The position numbers were made by a program, and so were the translations under genes. A DNA stretch of 64,000 nt from Acanthornis magna. Lineage: Eukaryota > Chordata > Aves > Passeriformes > Acanthizidae. The first letter of the stretch is position 1. Each line of letters opens with the position of its first letter. Below are positions 39,633 through 53,134 of this stretch, one piece after another. Location: the NCBI GenBank assembly GCA_036785705.1, contig JAWUZG010000084.1, forward strand, positions 4,337,001 to 4,401,000, written 5' to 3'. Under the pieces are notes generated by a model. It was not told where the DNA came from, ran no database searches, and worked only from the letters and a program-made list of their open reading frames with translations.

Positions 39633-40525
39633 GGAGATCCAGGGAATGCTCCCTGCAGGATTCAGCTGATGGTTCCTCAAACTCAGCATGGCAGCTTGTG
39701 ACAGGTATTCACAACAAGTCCAACAGCCATATGTTTCTTGCCTAATTACAGAAAAAGTTGCCCGCGTGCCTAAAATTAGTCAGAGGAATCAGCTCCTAGC
39801 ACGGGGATGCTGAGCAGCACAGGGGAAAGCAGTACTTTAATTAGTGCTGCATGGATTGCGTGGGCACCCGCAGTACCTGTCATTGGGGGTGCTGCAAACC
39901 CCCTCATGAGTGCCCAACGGCTCTGCTTGGGTGGAGATTTCCTCTCTGAAGTGCCTTCACGCTCACTGTGTCTGCTCTTCCCACGTACCTGAGAGGAGGG
40001 CAGTTCACAGAGCTGAAAGCAGAGGGAGCATCCCCAGAAACGCCACAGCCCTTGATGCTCACCCAAATATGTGTGCCACTGATCTGAGATCAGCTATTAA
40101 ACAGACACCAACTGCTTAAAGCAGTTCCTCATAACCGAGGTGCTACCCAGTGGAGACAGTCATTCAGAGAGTCTGTAAAATCTTTTTTTCTTATATAATT
40201 ATATATCTAACAGTAAACTTTCTTATATAATTGCAAGAAGCATTGTGCATCTTTCCTTTTGCTGAAATTGTACACATGCAGGCAAGCAGCAGGTCTTACA
40301 CATGTAAGTACGCCCATGTGGGAGTAATTTAAAATTATTTATTTTTCTTTTTAAAGGGTTTTAATTATTTGACTTATGCTATGGCTTTTTCAGCAACTTA
40401 TGTGGCCATATACAGGATTTCAAAAGAGGCCTGACGTCCTCTGCAGACATATGCTTTGCTTTACCACAGACGAAACTGGAGAGCAAGTATCTGTAATTGA
40501 GTAGAGCTCCAAGTGGTAGCTGTTT

Positions 40526-40549
40526 GTTCAGTGAAGTATTTCACTGAAC
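40526..40549. repeat. 10-bp inverted repeat, 4-base loop
   Basis: The arms gttcagtgaa (40526-40535) and ttcactgaac (40540-40549) are exact reverse complements around gtat. It is a short hairpin of unknown role. Confidence 0.9.
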
Positions 40550-43500
40550 TTTTCACTCCAAAACCACAAGCCCCAAATCTCCATCGAACCAGGAGTGATC
40601 TTATTCTTGAAGAGTTTTCAAAACAGCTGCTTTTTGACCAAATTGTCAGCCTCTCTGCAGGGCTGATGCTGCACACAGCTTCAGCAGTGGGGTGGGGATG
40701 TCCTGCAGAGCAGCTCACCATGTTATGCTGGCTTAGCATCAGCCTTTGGTTTTAAGGACATTCATGGTGGTTTGAAAAAAAACAAAATATATTGCCAGCT
40801 GTGATAAGGAAGACATTTCACATAACTTGAAATATAATCTTTAAATGCTCTTAGTGCAACTCAGAAAAGTGACTTAGTGTCTGTTTAATGTATCTATTCA
40901 AACCTACAGACAGGAAAAGGTGAAGGTGAGGGAGGTTTTTTAAAAGCTCTCAGACATCTGAAGGACATAATCAAACTCCGATAAAGTTTTTTTGCATTAC
41001 TCAAGAGTAGAAATAAATTTTTCCTGATTTTGGAGGGATGTGTCTGATGCCACTACAGCAACAGGCAGCTCCACAGGATTAATTTCTATTTGAAAGGGGA
41101 AAGGAAAAATTGAGGAAATATATAGTTAGAATGTTTTTCTTTCTTTATAGGAAAGTACAAGATAGATTATGAAAAACGGAGGGCTATGGCTCTTCTGTGA
41201 GGAAAGCTCTTGAGGTATTAAATTATCTCATGTCATCTGAGAGGAAAAAACATAGCAACTTGGCTTTTAGAGCTTTTAATGTTCCTTCACTTTTCTTTAA
41301 TTTTCTGCCTCATGTAGGTATATAGCCACTCAACACACACAGAGACAGCCATATAAACATTTAATATTGCAATTTGAATGAATTTTATTACTTAACAGCA
41401 CAGATGCCAAAAAAGCTCACCAACTTTCCTAAGTCAAAGTTGAGCAATTTCCAACAGACAAAGATGGCACAGAAAAAGTTTTTCTTGCCCACAAATAACA
41501 GAGAAATCTAGAATCTGCTACTATTGTGCAAACATTTTGTTTTAAGGAAATTATCTAACTAGCCAGCTCCAAGTTACCTACCGTTAATTTCCAATCAAAA
41601 GAAAATCAGTTCTCTTCATTCTTTTCCTCAGTTTATGTTTCACCTGTTTATAATTTAAACTTCTGAATCAGTGTTTACCTATACCAGCCCAGTTCTTTTG
41701 GAAATCACTAAAAACTGTTAAAACCTGTAAAAATGTTGCATTGTATACATAGGAAGTTGAGTGGGAGAGCAGCAAAGTAATTGCTAACTAAAGACAGTAT
41801 TTCAGTAATATTTTCACTGAAAATCAGACAATTTTATGTCATTTCTGATTATGCTGCCTCCTCTTTCTAAAATATTTTGAGGTTAGTTTTTTCCAGTTTA
41901 AAAACTGATTTTGTGAATGGCACAGAGGCTATTAGGATCTTGGATCTGGGACATGGTGCTGCAGGTGGGAGCTGCTTCTGCATTGAGATGAAGAGGTTTT
42001 CCTGGCCTTTTGTGAGGAGGATTCTGTGATCCACTGCAGAACTGCCCAGATTTATTCCGCTGGATGCATGGGCTGGACTGGGAGGGAGCACTGCAGCCAA
42101 AATTGTGAGCTTGAGAGTCAAGCTGGGTGACACCTGCTAAGTTGGAGGGCCCTTCTTCTACAAACCCAGGTGTATTCAAGTCTCCTACATTTAGAATTGT
42201 AACATACAGGAAATTAAAAACTTTGGTGCCGAAGTTATAACATTGCTAGGGATCGTACATTTTAAAACCCTTGTGTTCATGCTATACTCAAGTTTTCTCT
42301 GTTGCTTGTTTTGAAAGTAGCTGGGTATTTTTTTCCATACTGGATTAGGTAATGCTCTGTGTGAATAACAGGGGTAAAATGTGGTCTTTTAAGTTTTAGG
42401 ACTCATTTTCCCACACTGTTTTCCCTCTTTATTACATTTTAGCTCTAGAGTTTTATGCTATAGACTAAAAAGCCCTACAGGAGACTGAATCATGCGTGAA
42501 CTTTATACAACTTTCTGTTTGAACTCGATTTTTTTTTCACCTTTCTCATCAGAATGATCAGTGTTTTACTGAAATGTTGGCAGACAGGGAGCAGAAAGTG
42601 TGCCAACTGATGCTGACATTTCAACAACAGCAGGATTTAAAAAAAAAAAAGAAAAGAAAGACAATAAAAGAAAGAATAGCTGGAGAGTATACCGTTTTTC
42701 TGGAATTATGTCTTTTCTCGGAGCACTGAGTTCTCCTTGAGCTGAGGCTGCTTCCAGTCATTTCTTAATGTGTGAGCACAGCCAGGCTTGAAACTGTTTT
42801 AGGCTTCAGCTTCCAACTGTTCCATTTATCTCCAGCTTGACAAGGTAGCATGGTAACCATTGTATTAAGCCACAAGAGGAAAAGTCATGAGATAAATTGT
42901 GGCTTTTCCCTCTGTTCTTTAGTCTTGTTTTTCTGTAACCATGCAGAGCAGGCACTGTAACAAGTTTGATGGAGTTAGTAATCCCCAGCATATGGGGATG
43001 ATGAAGTGATATTAGTTACAGTTTGTTGTGACAAATATTTATATTAGTGTAGTTTTATCATTTGTCCCTGCAGCTCATAAAAAGCAGTAATACAAATATT
43101 AATATAATGTTCATGACTTGAAATAAGTAGACCAATGGTTCAGCCCATGGAGGGCTATGCAGAGACTGAGAATTTTAGTAGTGATGCTGATTCCTTTACC
43201 AAACTAATTTAAGATTATAGTCCCTGCATGCCTTCCCCCTTCATAAAACCTCACTGTGTTTGTTTCCTTTATTTGCCATGAAGTCTGTTACTTCCTGAGC
43301 ATGCTCAGAGTTACATATTTTGAATTAAGATCTCTCAAAAAAAGCCCAACTTGCTTAAAAGGAGAAAGTGAAAGCTGGTGGTACTTGACAAAGATAATTC
43401 CTGTCTTGTTTATTACAACAATGTATCTTTATAAATGGTCCTGGGTCATAATGCAGCATTTCTCCGTGATCAAATTTCTGGACTCCAGATAGATGAATTA

Positions 43501-46500
43501 TTATTTTTGTTTTGGGTTTGACCTGATGTGCTATTCCAAATAAATCTGACCCATTCACATTTAATTGGTACAGACTACAGCCTGAATTTGTTGTGGATAT
43601 TGGACTGAGTTTTATAATGATCTTTTTTCTATACACTGAATGGTGTGTAATCATGTGTGGATGTGTGCATAAACCTTACAGTTAGGGAACCAGGATATAA
43701 ACAATGCTTGCTTTATCTGCCTGATCCCAAACAAAGTTAAACAAAGTTTTATTTCTGCTACGTGTAAATTTGTTCAAATGTCCTGCTCTCTGTTACTCCA
43801 GTGAGGATATTTTTATTTGTTCTTGCCTTTAGTTGCTCCTTTCCAAATTTCAAGTATTAAAGGCCATCAGTCAAAATTTTGCAATATAAATCTAGATTTC
43901 CATCAACATTGTAATTAGAAACTAACCAGGTACTTACATAGTAAGAAAGTGACATCTGTTAAATAAGGATGTATTTTAGAAAAGAAAGAGGGAATTCTTT
44001 TTTCTTCAATGACTTATTCCAAGGGAGTGACTCTAAAGATTTGATCTTTTATAGGAAGATGCAGGAAATAGGTGTCTTCTGGAGCAGCTGCTTGATGACA
44101 AGGACAATGTCAGTACCAGATTTACAGTGTCAGATTTGATTTAAAACTATTTAGAATTTGCCACTTGTTCCCACTGATGTTCCAACAGATTTAGTTTGAA
44201 AAAAATTGGGTTGTAACCTCTAATTTTTTTCGTGCTCTATCTGAAAGGTTTTCTTACAAAACACATTTTGAAAACACGTTTGAACACTAATGCCTTCTTT
44301 CCACAAGAACTAAGTTACCCTCTGGCAGAATGGAGGTGAAAAGCCAGGAAGACACATATGGATAAATAATGAAATGCAATTCTCAGAGAGTTTAAGTGAA
44401 CCAAAATGAAATCTGAATGAAAGAAAAAAGAATGGCTATCCATGGAAACATTAACTGAGGTAAATGAAATATATAAAAAATTAAGGGGACTCATAAGGAA
44501 TTTTAAAAACAAGTAAAGCACATGAGGGGGAAAAAGGTAAATACATGTTTCTGGAAAAGAAACCTCTGAATATTGCTAGAGAGCTAAGGTGTAATGGATC
44601 CAAGTTTCTTCATTGGTTTTCACTGCAGACAAGATAAAGACAATATATTCTTGGCAGGCATTTTATGTGAAACTTTATTATATTAAGTATCATGCCCTGG
44701 AGATTAGAATGGTTGATATGTCTAAATTACAATTAGTCATTGTCCCTGAATACAGTAATTTATAACTGGGAAAAGTTATGAATAGAGTCACAAGGATGCT
44801 CCCAAAGTGGGGATGAGGTGTCATTATCAGTCATCTTTCTGGAAGAAAAACACTGGAATTGTCAGATTTATACATAATGTAAGACTTTTTTGTTTGGTTG
44901 GTTTTTTTTGTTATTTTGAGAAATTAATCCGTTAATGCATAGTATCTAAGAAAGCCCACAAGTAATGCTAAAAATAAGTCATGGGGTTTGGCAAACATAT
45001 TCTTGTGGTGGAAATGTGAAATTCATTGCTGTGAACCTTTCTAAGTCCTGTTCTAAAAAAATATTTCAAAAACTGTGATTAATATTTCTTTTTACGTACA
45101 CGTGGCCCAAATAAGCAGTACAGAATAAAAGAAACATACTGAGATTTGAACCCTAATTGCTTGGCCTTATGAAGAAAAACTGTCTCATAGAGACTTCATG
45201 ATTATCCTCCCTGGGTTTGTTATAGGTTTTCGTGAAGGATCAGGCTCTCATCACACAGGTCTGGATTTGTTGGAATGTCTATTTCAGTGATCTTGGCAGG
45301 AATTACTCAGAGACACTGCAAGACCTCCTTGGCATTAGCACTGGTGGTAATTGGTGACAAGTCAAATGACTGAAATTTCCCTGCTTTTTAGGGATCAGCA
45401 GGAAGCTGCTGGAACGTTGGGAGTCTCTCCTTTTTTTCTGATTCCATATCTAACACACAAGAGCTGCTTATCTGTGCACACTTACTGTCTTTTTTCTTTT
45501 GCTACATTTCAGCTTTGTGGCTAATGTCCATCTTTTCCATAAGACTCCGACAATTTTCGACTTCGTTTTGAATATCTTTATTCAAATGCAGATTTTGTCT
45601 TTGTAGCTGGGACCAAGTTGAAGGCATCTTTGAAGAAATGCTAATAAGAGTGCTGTGGTAAGGCACTGCTTCTTAGACATACCTTCCTTCTTAAGAACAT
45701 TTCTTTGAAATCTAGACTCAAAAAAAATAAACCATTTTGCTCTTATCAACATTGCTTTAATGTGCTCAGAATAAGATGCCTGCATAAACCAGAAAACTGA
45801 GAGGTGATAGTGAGCTACTCCTTTACTGTGCTGAATGTGGGAGGGTCGGCCTTAGTGCAGTCCATAAGGGGATTTTGAAAGAAACAGCTATTATGCTCCT
45901 TTTTATTTATAATTTAGCTGATTAGCATCCTGCATTTACTGAAATGGCACACCAGCCCTGAGCATATGATAAACAATGCTAAAACCTGGTTTATCATCGG
46001 CAAGATAGAGGTGCAGGATACTGCATCAAAGGAATTACTTGGCTGGGAAATGCTATCAGGGTGGCTTGAAATCTAATACACAGAAATTTCTTTTTCCCAA
46101 AAAGGAAAAGAGAATGCAAAACCTGTAAATTACACTCTTGGGTGAAATTGGAGAGAACCTAAAAAATTGCAGATCCTGAAAGATTCTGTCTCTTACAAGA
46201 CAGAGAGGACCCTTTTTTTCCATGAGAAAAGACCAACTGAAAAGAAAAATGTCACGCACAAGTCTGCTCACAAGTTACTGTGATTTGCTGCATTTGTCAA
46301 GTTACACGATCATATTCAACAATTGCAAGATAGCTTTAAGGTTAAAGAAAATTCCTAATAACTTTATTATTCTCTCTTAAAAGCAGGTAAAGTCCTTTTA
46401 ACTGCATTTGTTATCATTTATCATAAGGATCCATTAGAGTTAAATTAATGTATTTCTAGAGATAGCTCAGTCATCCCAAATAATTTTCTGTCTGAAGTTC

Positions 46501-48882
46501 AAGCCTTTGATAGCATACTTTGAGTTTGAATTGAATTCTAGAGAGACACTGAGCATGTTAATTAGATTCTCTTTGTGCTCTTAGAGGAGGAAAAGCAGAA
46601 GGGATATTTTTTAACATTTCAGTTGAGCACTGCAGTGCATGTACCTCTTTCCTACAACATTCCATGCAATTAGAAGTAGAAATTTCTAGCATTGACATGT
46701 TCACTATGCTATCTGAATTTGCTAAAGGTGTATGTGGCCTTTGGATAACATGCATCCAGTGCCGAGTAATCTTTTTAAACTAAGATTTAAAAAAAATATT
46801 AACCTGAGTCTTATTTACATGTTAATGTATCTGGGTGCTACACCACTGTTTCAAAACACTGAAACTGCATGGAAACTTGCCTGAAACAAAAGTACTGAAC
46901 ACATCAGCTAAACAGGGAAAAATATTTGTGTTAGCTGATCCATGTTTGCACAACCACGACGCTCTTCTTTCCAAATCAGTTTTTACAAATGGGACAACAA
47001 CAGCATTAGTGGTCTCAGGAATGACAAGGAGGGAGGCAAAGGGCTTTTTGTCCTCTTCTCACAGTCAGTGGAGCGTGAGGGTAGGGCCAAGTGCCAGCAG
47101 GCATCAGTGCTGTCAGCATCCCCCCAGAGTGCAGCTGGCACTGCTGGGATTTATAGCAGCACTAGGTGCAGGGGCAGATGCACATGAGGAGATGGGGACA
47201 AGCACTTCCTTCTGCAAACACCTTTCTCTGGCTGAGAGTAAAGCTGTAAAGACCTTCCTGCATCTTCCTGCTCATGCTCCTAATTCTGCTGCCAAGAGAA
47301 GAAATGAGGTAGAACAAAACAAATTTCCTCATTACTGATCCAAAGGAAAATGAAATACAGCCTATGAAAGGAGCAAAGGTGGTGTTTATTGTCACGCTGG
47401 TAACGCATGCCAACGAGCTCAATTCGCAGTGGTTTTGGGAACATATCGAGGTGTCAGAAAAGCAGAAAAGAAGTGCAGGGAGAAAACAGAGAGCAAGTTG
47501 CAGCCTCTGGAAGCTGCCCATGGTGGCCATGTTTGGGAGAAAGGAGCTGGGGGAAGGAGGCAGCACAGCTGAGCGGGGCCTTCCTGCAGAGCTGCCTTGT
47601 CCTACCGCATCAAGAGAGGGAGTCTGGGCATTTTCCACCAACAGAAACGTTATGGATCTACAAGAAAAAGGGGATCTGACAGCTGTGAGAGGAACTGGCA
47701 GTAGGAAGACTCATAAAAATTAAGACTCAGATGAGAGAGTATTGAGGTCAAAACAGAAACAGATGTGTACTAAAAATAGAAGGACAAGAAAAAGATAGAT
47801 GCAAAGGTCCTTGCAAGTAGACAGATATTTACCAGGAGGGAGAGATGTCTTATTAGAGGAGAGACGGAAAAGCAGTGATAATGCAAAAGGAAAAAATCCG
47901 AACACAAATTAAGAAGCCTCTTCTTTTAATTCCAGTCATTCTTATTTAGCTCTAACTAAATCACCCCTTGAATCCTCAACTTGCATTATTACTTGGAAAA
48001 GCAATGAACCTTATGTAAAGGGCACCAGTGTAGATGCTACTGAGCACCTCTACAAACTTGAGATAATGACATTAAAGGAATTAATAGAGTTAAAGTACAG
48101 CCTACATTTAGTTCTAATTAGACAAAAGATAGCAGCAAAATTGCCACATAAAATTTAGATAGAGGATTCAAACAAGCCATGGAAACTGTGGAAATATATA
48201 AGTTAATATATAGTATACTAACTCCTGGGTTTAGTACAGGTCCTTGAAATCTCCCTTATTCTCCATTTTGCTGTTTGTTCCCAATCATTTCGTATGGTTC
48301 AGGGAACCAGACCCATCCTTGGTGGCAGGCCAGAGTCTCACTTCAGTCATAGCTGCATTTGAGCCCCCAGCAGGTACCTGGCTGACAGTTTCCATCTGAC
48401 CCTTCTGGAAGTAGGAAGTTGTTTCTGGAAAAGGGGACAGGGATTGAAAATGAAGTTTCCTTCCAACAGCAGCCAAAAGAAAGAAAGAACCGTAACCAAC
48501 CCTGTCAAACTTCTTTAGCCTTTCCCTTCCACAAGCACAAAAGCGTGTAGCAGGAAAAGTATCAGTTCTGGGCATTTCCCTTTGGGTTACCAAGTGGAGT
48601 AACTGCATTCACCAATCTGGTTGTGTAACTTCCAAGTATTGGTGTACAGTAACCAGTGACAGTCACACAATATTTATCTTGGCATTTCCAATGAATTCCT
48701 CAGAAATTGTCCTGTGATTCCAAACATCTACTTTTCTTATTTCGCTTAAGTTATTTATTGAAACAGACCAACTCATTTCTGAGTTGCAGCCCCAAGAACA
48801 TTCCTATGGCGGGACATGAGGGCAACAAACTGACCCTGGGAATAGATTGTGGTTGATTACTGAAGAACAGCAGTTTGAAATG

Positions 48883-48907
48883 ATGCTTTGCATATATGCT
48901 TTGCATA
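48883..48907. repeat. 12-base direct repeat with octamer-like sites
   Basis: The unit atgctttgcata occurs at 48883-48894 and 48896-48907, one base apart. Each copy contains ctttgcat, one mismatch from the POU octamer atttgcat. It may be a paired factor site or a small slippage duplication. Confidence 0.7.
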
Positions 48908-51900
48908 GAAAAATATTCTGTAATAGCAGGAAGAACTAATATTTTTTCCTCTGTCTTAATGAACATTAATGAACAAAGGATTCATTTTATCGTTCCTGTC
49001 TCTACCATTACTATTTTTATGCCATGCTCGATTATCTAAGAACCAAGTGACAGTAGTCTTACATGATGTTTTTATACTCTCTTTTCATTACATTCTCGTG
49101 TTTACAGCAGGCTTTCTCCTGTTCTTCCCTCTAGCAGTTTTGTTATTATTCTGCTTTTAAATTCCTTCAAGTGATTTTCAGTAAGCTGGTTGTATGGTCT
49201 TTCATCAGGTACAAAAAGAGCACTTGGCAGATTCTCTGCATGTAAAAATAACATTTTGTTTTTTATGGCAGTGCTCTAAAGAAAAATAGTCCATTGGTCC
49301 CAATTAACAAAATTACATTGGTAATTATCTCACTCGAATTGTTGGTCTACATATATGTTCTTCACTTTACATGGAAAGTTTTCATTATTAATTTCTCTAC
49401 ATTTGTGGCAATCCATTAGCAGCCAATCTATAAACCGTCTTATCTATTTCATGGACCTCATTTTAAGGGGAGGTGTGGACCACAAAATGGGCTATTTTAT
49501 GAGTTATCTCTGTTCTCCTGCTTGAATTTATGGTCCCCTTTTTACTTCTTTCTGAGCTCACGTGTCACTTCCCCACAGTTATGATTCCACAGGTTTTTTT
49601 GTTGCCATTGTATTGTTTATATGGGAAAATACGTGGGAGTGTAATTTTAGGCAGTCCTCAAAAGTAGCTAATGTAAAAATTTTGGTTCTTGGGGGTTTTT
49701 GCAGCTTTTTTATTTCCTGTAAGAGGCCATACCTTTCCATGAGCAATGCATTGATTACAAAGAGGAAAGGCAGGAGATAAAACATGAATTTGAGACTGTG
49801 ATAGAGGGAGGGTAAAGGAAATTAACTTCCAGAAAAGTGCATGATGTGTGAGGTACAGCCTTGGTGCTTCTCACTTCTACTTTGCAAAGCAATGTGATGG
49901 ATCACAAACAAATATATGGTGTCTTTTTGAGCCGAGGAGGATGCAATGAAGCTGGTAATGAGACTCAGAGTGCAGAACCCACCTTCTCTCCCCCAAGTTG
50001 ACATAGAAAAAAGGTAAAAATAGTACCAAGGAGGACAAATTAAACTTTGACAGAATAGATGCCTTTGCTAAGGAGTTGTCCAAAAGCAAGTTAAACAGGG
50101 GTGAGGAAAACTCAAAAACTAACCCTGGTAGAACGCTTATGTGCAGGGGAGGGAGGGGACCAAGAAATGAGTCCTGGGTGTCTGAAGGATGCTGTTGTGT
50201 TGAGGCCGTTACGGAGCATGGCAATATGTATGTATGTATTTGTATGTACACTAAAATTCCTTTTTTCTTGTTCAAAATATGCAAAGGTAATGAGATAAAG
50301 CACGCACCCACATAGTTGAATGCTGCATTATGGCTCCATTACTAATTCACAAAATTTACTGTTTCTTTGCAAATGTTTCACTGGGGCATCCTGACCAAAC
50401 TTTCCATAACCATAGTTGTGACTTATTAGTCTGGGACTTTTTATTTAGTTTGGGTGAAGGCCATTGACTTACAACTCTTTCTGCCTCTGTTCCCCCACCA
50501 GTCCTATCCTAATTGAACAAACTTCTGGAAGATGGGGTGGATGAACGAGTAATTTTAAAACTGACTAAAGATGTCAAAAGTTGTTTTCTAAGCTTGTAAC
50601 TTCCCAGTTAGGTGTGTTTAAGTGATACATAAAGACTGTGATGGAGTCTAGTTTTGATCTTTAATTTGCCACCAGTGCAGCCCAAGTCTCATCAGCCACT
50701 TCTGAGAACCACCTCTCAGGACTCATCCAGTCCTCTTTGGGCCACTGAGCTGGGATAGTTTTCTCTCTTTATTTTATGACACATTTTTAATGAAGCTTGG
50801 GCTGGAAAGAAGAGGAAATGTGATCCCAGTTCCAGAAATGTAGAGTGTTGAATGACATTGTGTAGCAAGCATCACTGAGCCACCTGCCTCAGGGCTGGGT
50901 AAACAGACTGGGACTCAAGTGACCTCTTCTTCAAGACAGGAACAAATCCTATTGATTGGGAAGAAACATCTGCTGAGTTGGCTTAACTTTTTTCTGCTCC
51001 CTGAGTTTTGGGTTCTAAACTTGATCTAAACGATCTAATGCTGGGCCAACCTCTGTGCACAGCCTGAATTGCCCCAGGGAATGATTGTATCTAGAATTTG
51101 TATTCATTTTTTTACACAATTGTGCTATAATGAGTATTTTCAATACACCTAGCCAGTGTACTTCCCCACATGAAGAGTGTTTGTGGTAACTCTTTCCTTA
51201 AAAAATTGTTTCAGCTTTTGGAGAAAGGTCACTGCTGAAGATTCCTGTTTTCTTTGTGTAATTCTTTATCGTAACTTTTTGGCAGTGAATTCATTCTGCA
51301 CACACTCTTAAAGCAGCCTCTGCAAAGCTCTATGTACTTTGTTTGTTGTGAGTGTTGGGAGAAAATTCCAATGGATTTCAGTGGAAAGTTTCAGTGGACT
51401 TCAGAAACATCTGAACGGTGAGGAAAGGGAGTTTAAAACTAGCATACCATACATGGGAGCCAAAGTTTCTAGGACAGCTGTGTGCAGAGAATATCTAGGT
51501 AAGAAATCTCATCTTAAAAGAGAGTTAAGTTATAGAAAAACATCAGAGATTCATAGTTTACACAATGTATTGCTGTAACAGTTTTCACAGATATATTTGT
51601 AGTTTTCACTCTTTTGACTTTGCTATCCACCCACTGTGCAAGTTTTATAAAAAAAATCTTTTAAAACAAAATTGTGTTCTGAAATATGGGTTGTGGAGTT
51701 CTGGACTCAATCTCAATTAGTGATTTCTGTATTAATATGTGTTAACTGTAGAGAAAAAGCCTTTTTTTCTGCTTTACCTGCAATTTGCATGCAGTCTCAC
51801 GTGCTTCTAATGTCTATATTCCCCTTCACTAAATCAAACTATCCTTAACACTGAGCAATCTGATTTTTGCTTGGATTATGGCCCTGATTTCATTGATCTA

Positions 51901-53020
51901 TAGCCCTTGTTAGTTTGGCTATCTCAATATCTAACGAGAAATTTGCAAATGTTTCTGTTAATAAGAAGCAGATAGACACAAGTTTCCTCAGATCACTTTA
52001 ACTGAGTGAAATGATGAGCAAAATGCATTCTTAATTCTTCAGTCACAAGATTGGACTCTGTGCACCCCAGGGAAGCAAACTCACTGAGTGAAGCTGTCGG
52101 ATGTTTACAGCTTAGCTTTTGAGAGCAGAGGCATATATAATTGAAATTATGTTTCAAGGGGATCTGTCAAAGTATTTTTGGCATATGGAATAACATTCAC
52201 TTAGTGAACAATTTGGAGCCACTGTCTCTTTCGTCCCATTAAACATCCAGATGTTCCACATGTTTGTGTTCTTATTTGCAAGGCAGAGAAACACCATTGC
52301 CACTGCAGAATAAGGCATGGAAATGAAAATGAGGCAGATATTTGCTGCCTGTGTGCTGCTTATTTGTTGCCTGTTTGGGGTGAGATGGCAATGGCAAATA
52401 TTTGCAAGGCAGATAAGCTTCCCATAAAATTTTTAGATTTTTCTATATTAAATTCTCATAATGATCTGGATTCCCGTAAAATTTTATTTCTATGTAGGTT
52501 GTATAATGTGTGTAAAGCATATAGAAATTACACAACATGCAACAACATGTGACTTGTAATTAAATGACAGCTCTGTTATTAGGGTGACGGATTTCTCAGG
52601 AGACTGGAATAAAACAGAAAATGCTACTGATAGGCATAGATTCAGCTGGAATTCAGCCAACACAGCAGTGCTGGGAAATGGTGCATCATCGAATGGGAGT
52701 TGATGGTTGTTTGAGAAAAGAGTTTTGCATCCTCATATTCCTACCTCTACTCCACAGCTTTACAATTAATGCCTGTGGCAGCCTTTCAGAGGAGATACCA
52801 ATGTTTAAAAATTCTGGTGACACGCTATTCTCTACCTCGTAAAAATCCTCCTGCTTCTGAAAAGTTAAGATGGAAAAGCTGAACTGCATAAGGAAAAGAT
52901 AAAATCCCCAGCTCAGGCTGGCAGTCCTCTGAGAACGGTGTTAGTGGCAAAGAAACAGTGAGAACCAAACTTTATGACCGGAAAGTCCCCATCTTTCACA
53001 TGCAAAAAAATTCTAACATA

Positions 53021-53134
53021 ATTTAATATAACATAATATAACATAATATAACATAATATAACATAATATAACATAACATAACATAACATAACATAACATA
53101 ACATAACATACATAACATAACATAACATAACATT
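53021..53134. repeat. ACATA-type tandem array with 10-mer and 5-mer sections
   Basis: A diverged unit (atttaatata) is followed by four copies of acataatata (53031-53070), then eight pentamers acata (53071-53110). A 4-base slip (cata) follows, then further acata units to about 53133. An AT-rich tail of ataat-like words continues to about 53175. Minus-strand translation gives repeated Met-Leu-Cys-Tyr-Val peptide, which is an artefact of the repeat. The two period lengths suggest that the pentamer block expanded from one half of the decamer. Confidence 0.97.

Larger units (their letters stand above)
39640..53010. other. Unique intronic DNA, no gene seen
   Basis: AT-rich intron with moderately GC-richer patches near 41930-42180, 47040-47640 and 48290-48610. 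The longest open frame of the window (46835-47338, 167 codons) overlaps another of 159 codons on the opposite strand (47162-47641). Neither resembles a known protein. A run of 12 A followed by an A/G stretch lies at about 42638-42680. No transposon or RNA gene was recognised. Confidence 0.5.

Noticed and set aside
46835..47641. Overlapping open frames of 167 codons (+) and 159 codons (-)
   Set aside because: They overlap on opposite strands, match no known family and lack promoter, splice or codon-pattern support. A 64 kb window is expected to contain a few chance frames of this size.
53021..53134. Tandem repeats considered as a CRISPR-like array
   Set aside because: The units are 5 or 10 bases with no unique spacers, in a vertebrate intron; this is a simple tandem repeat.
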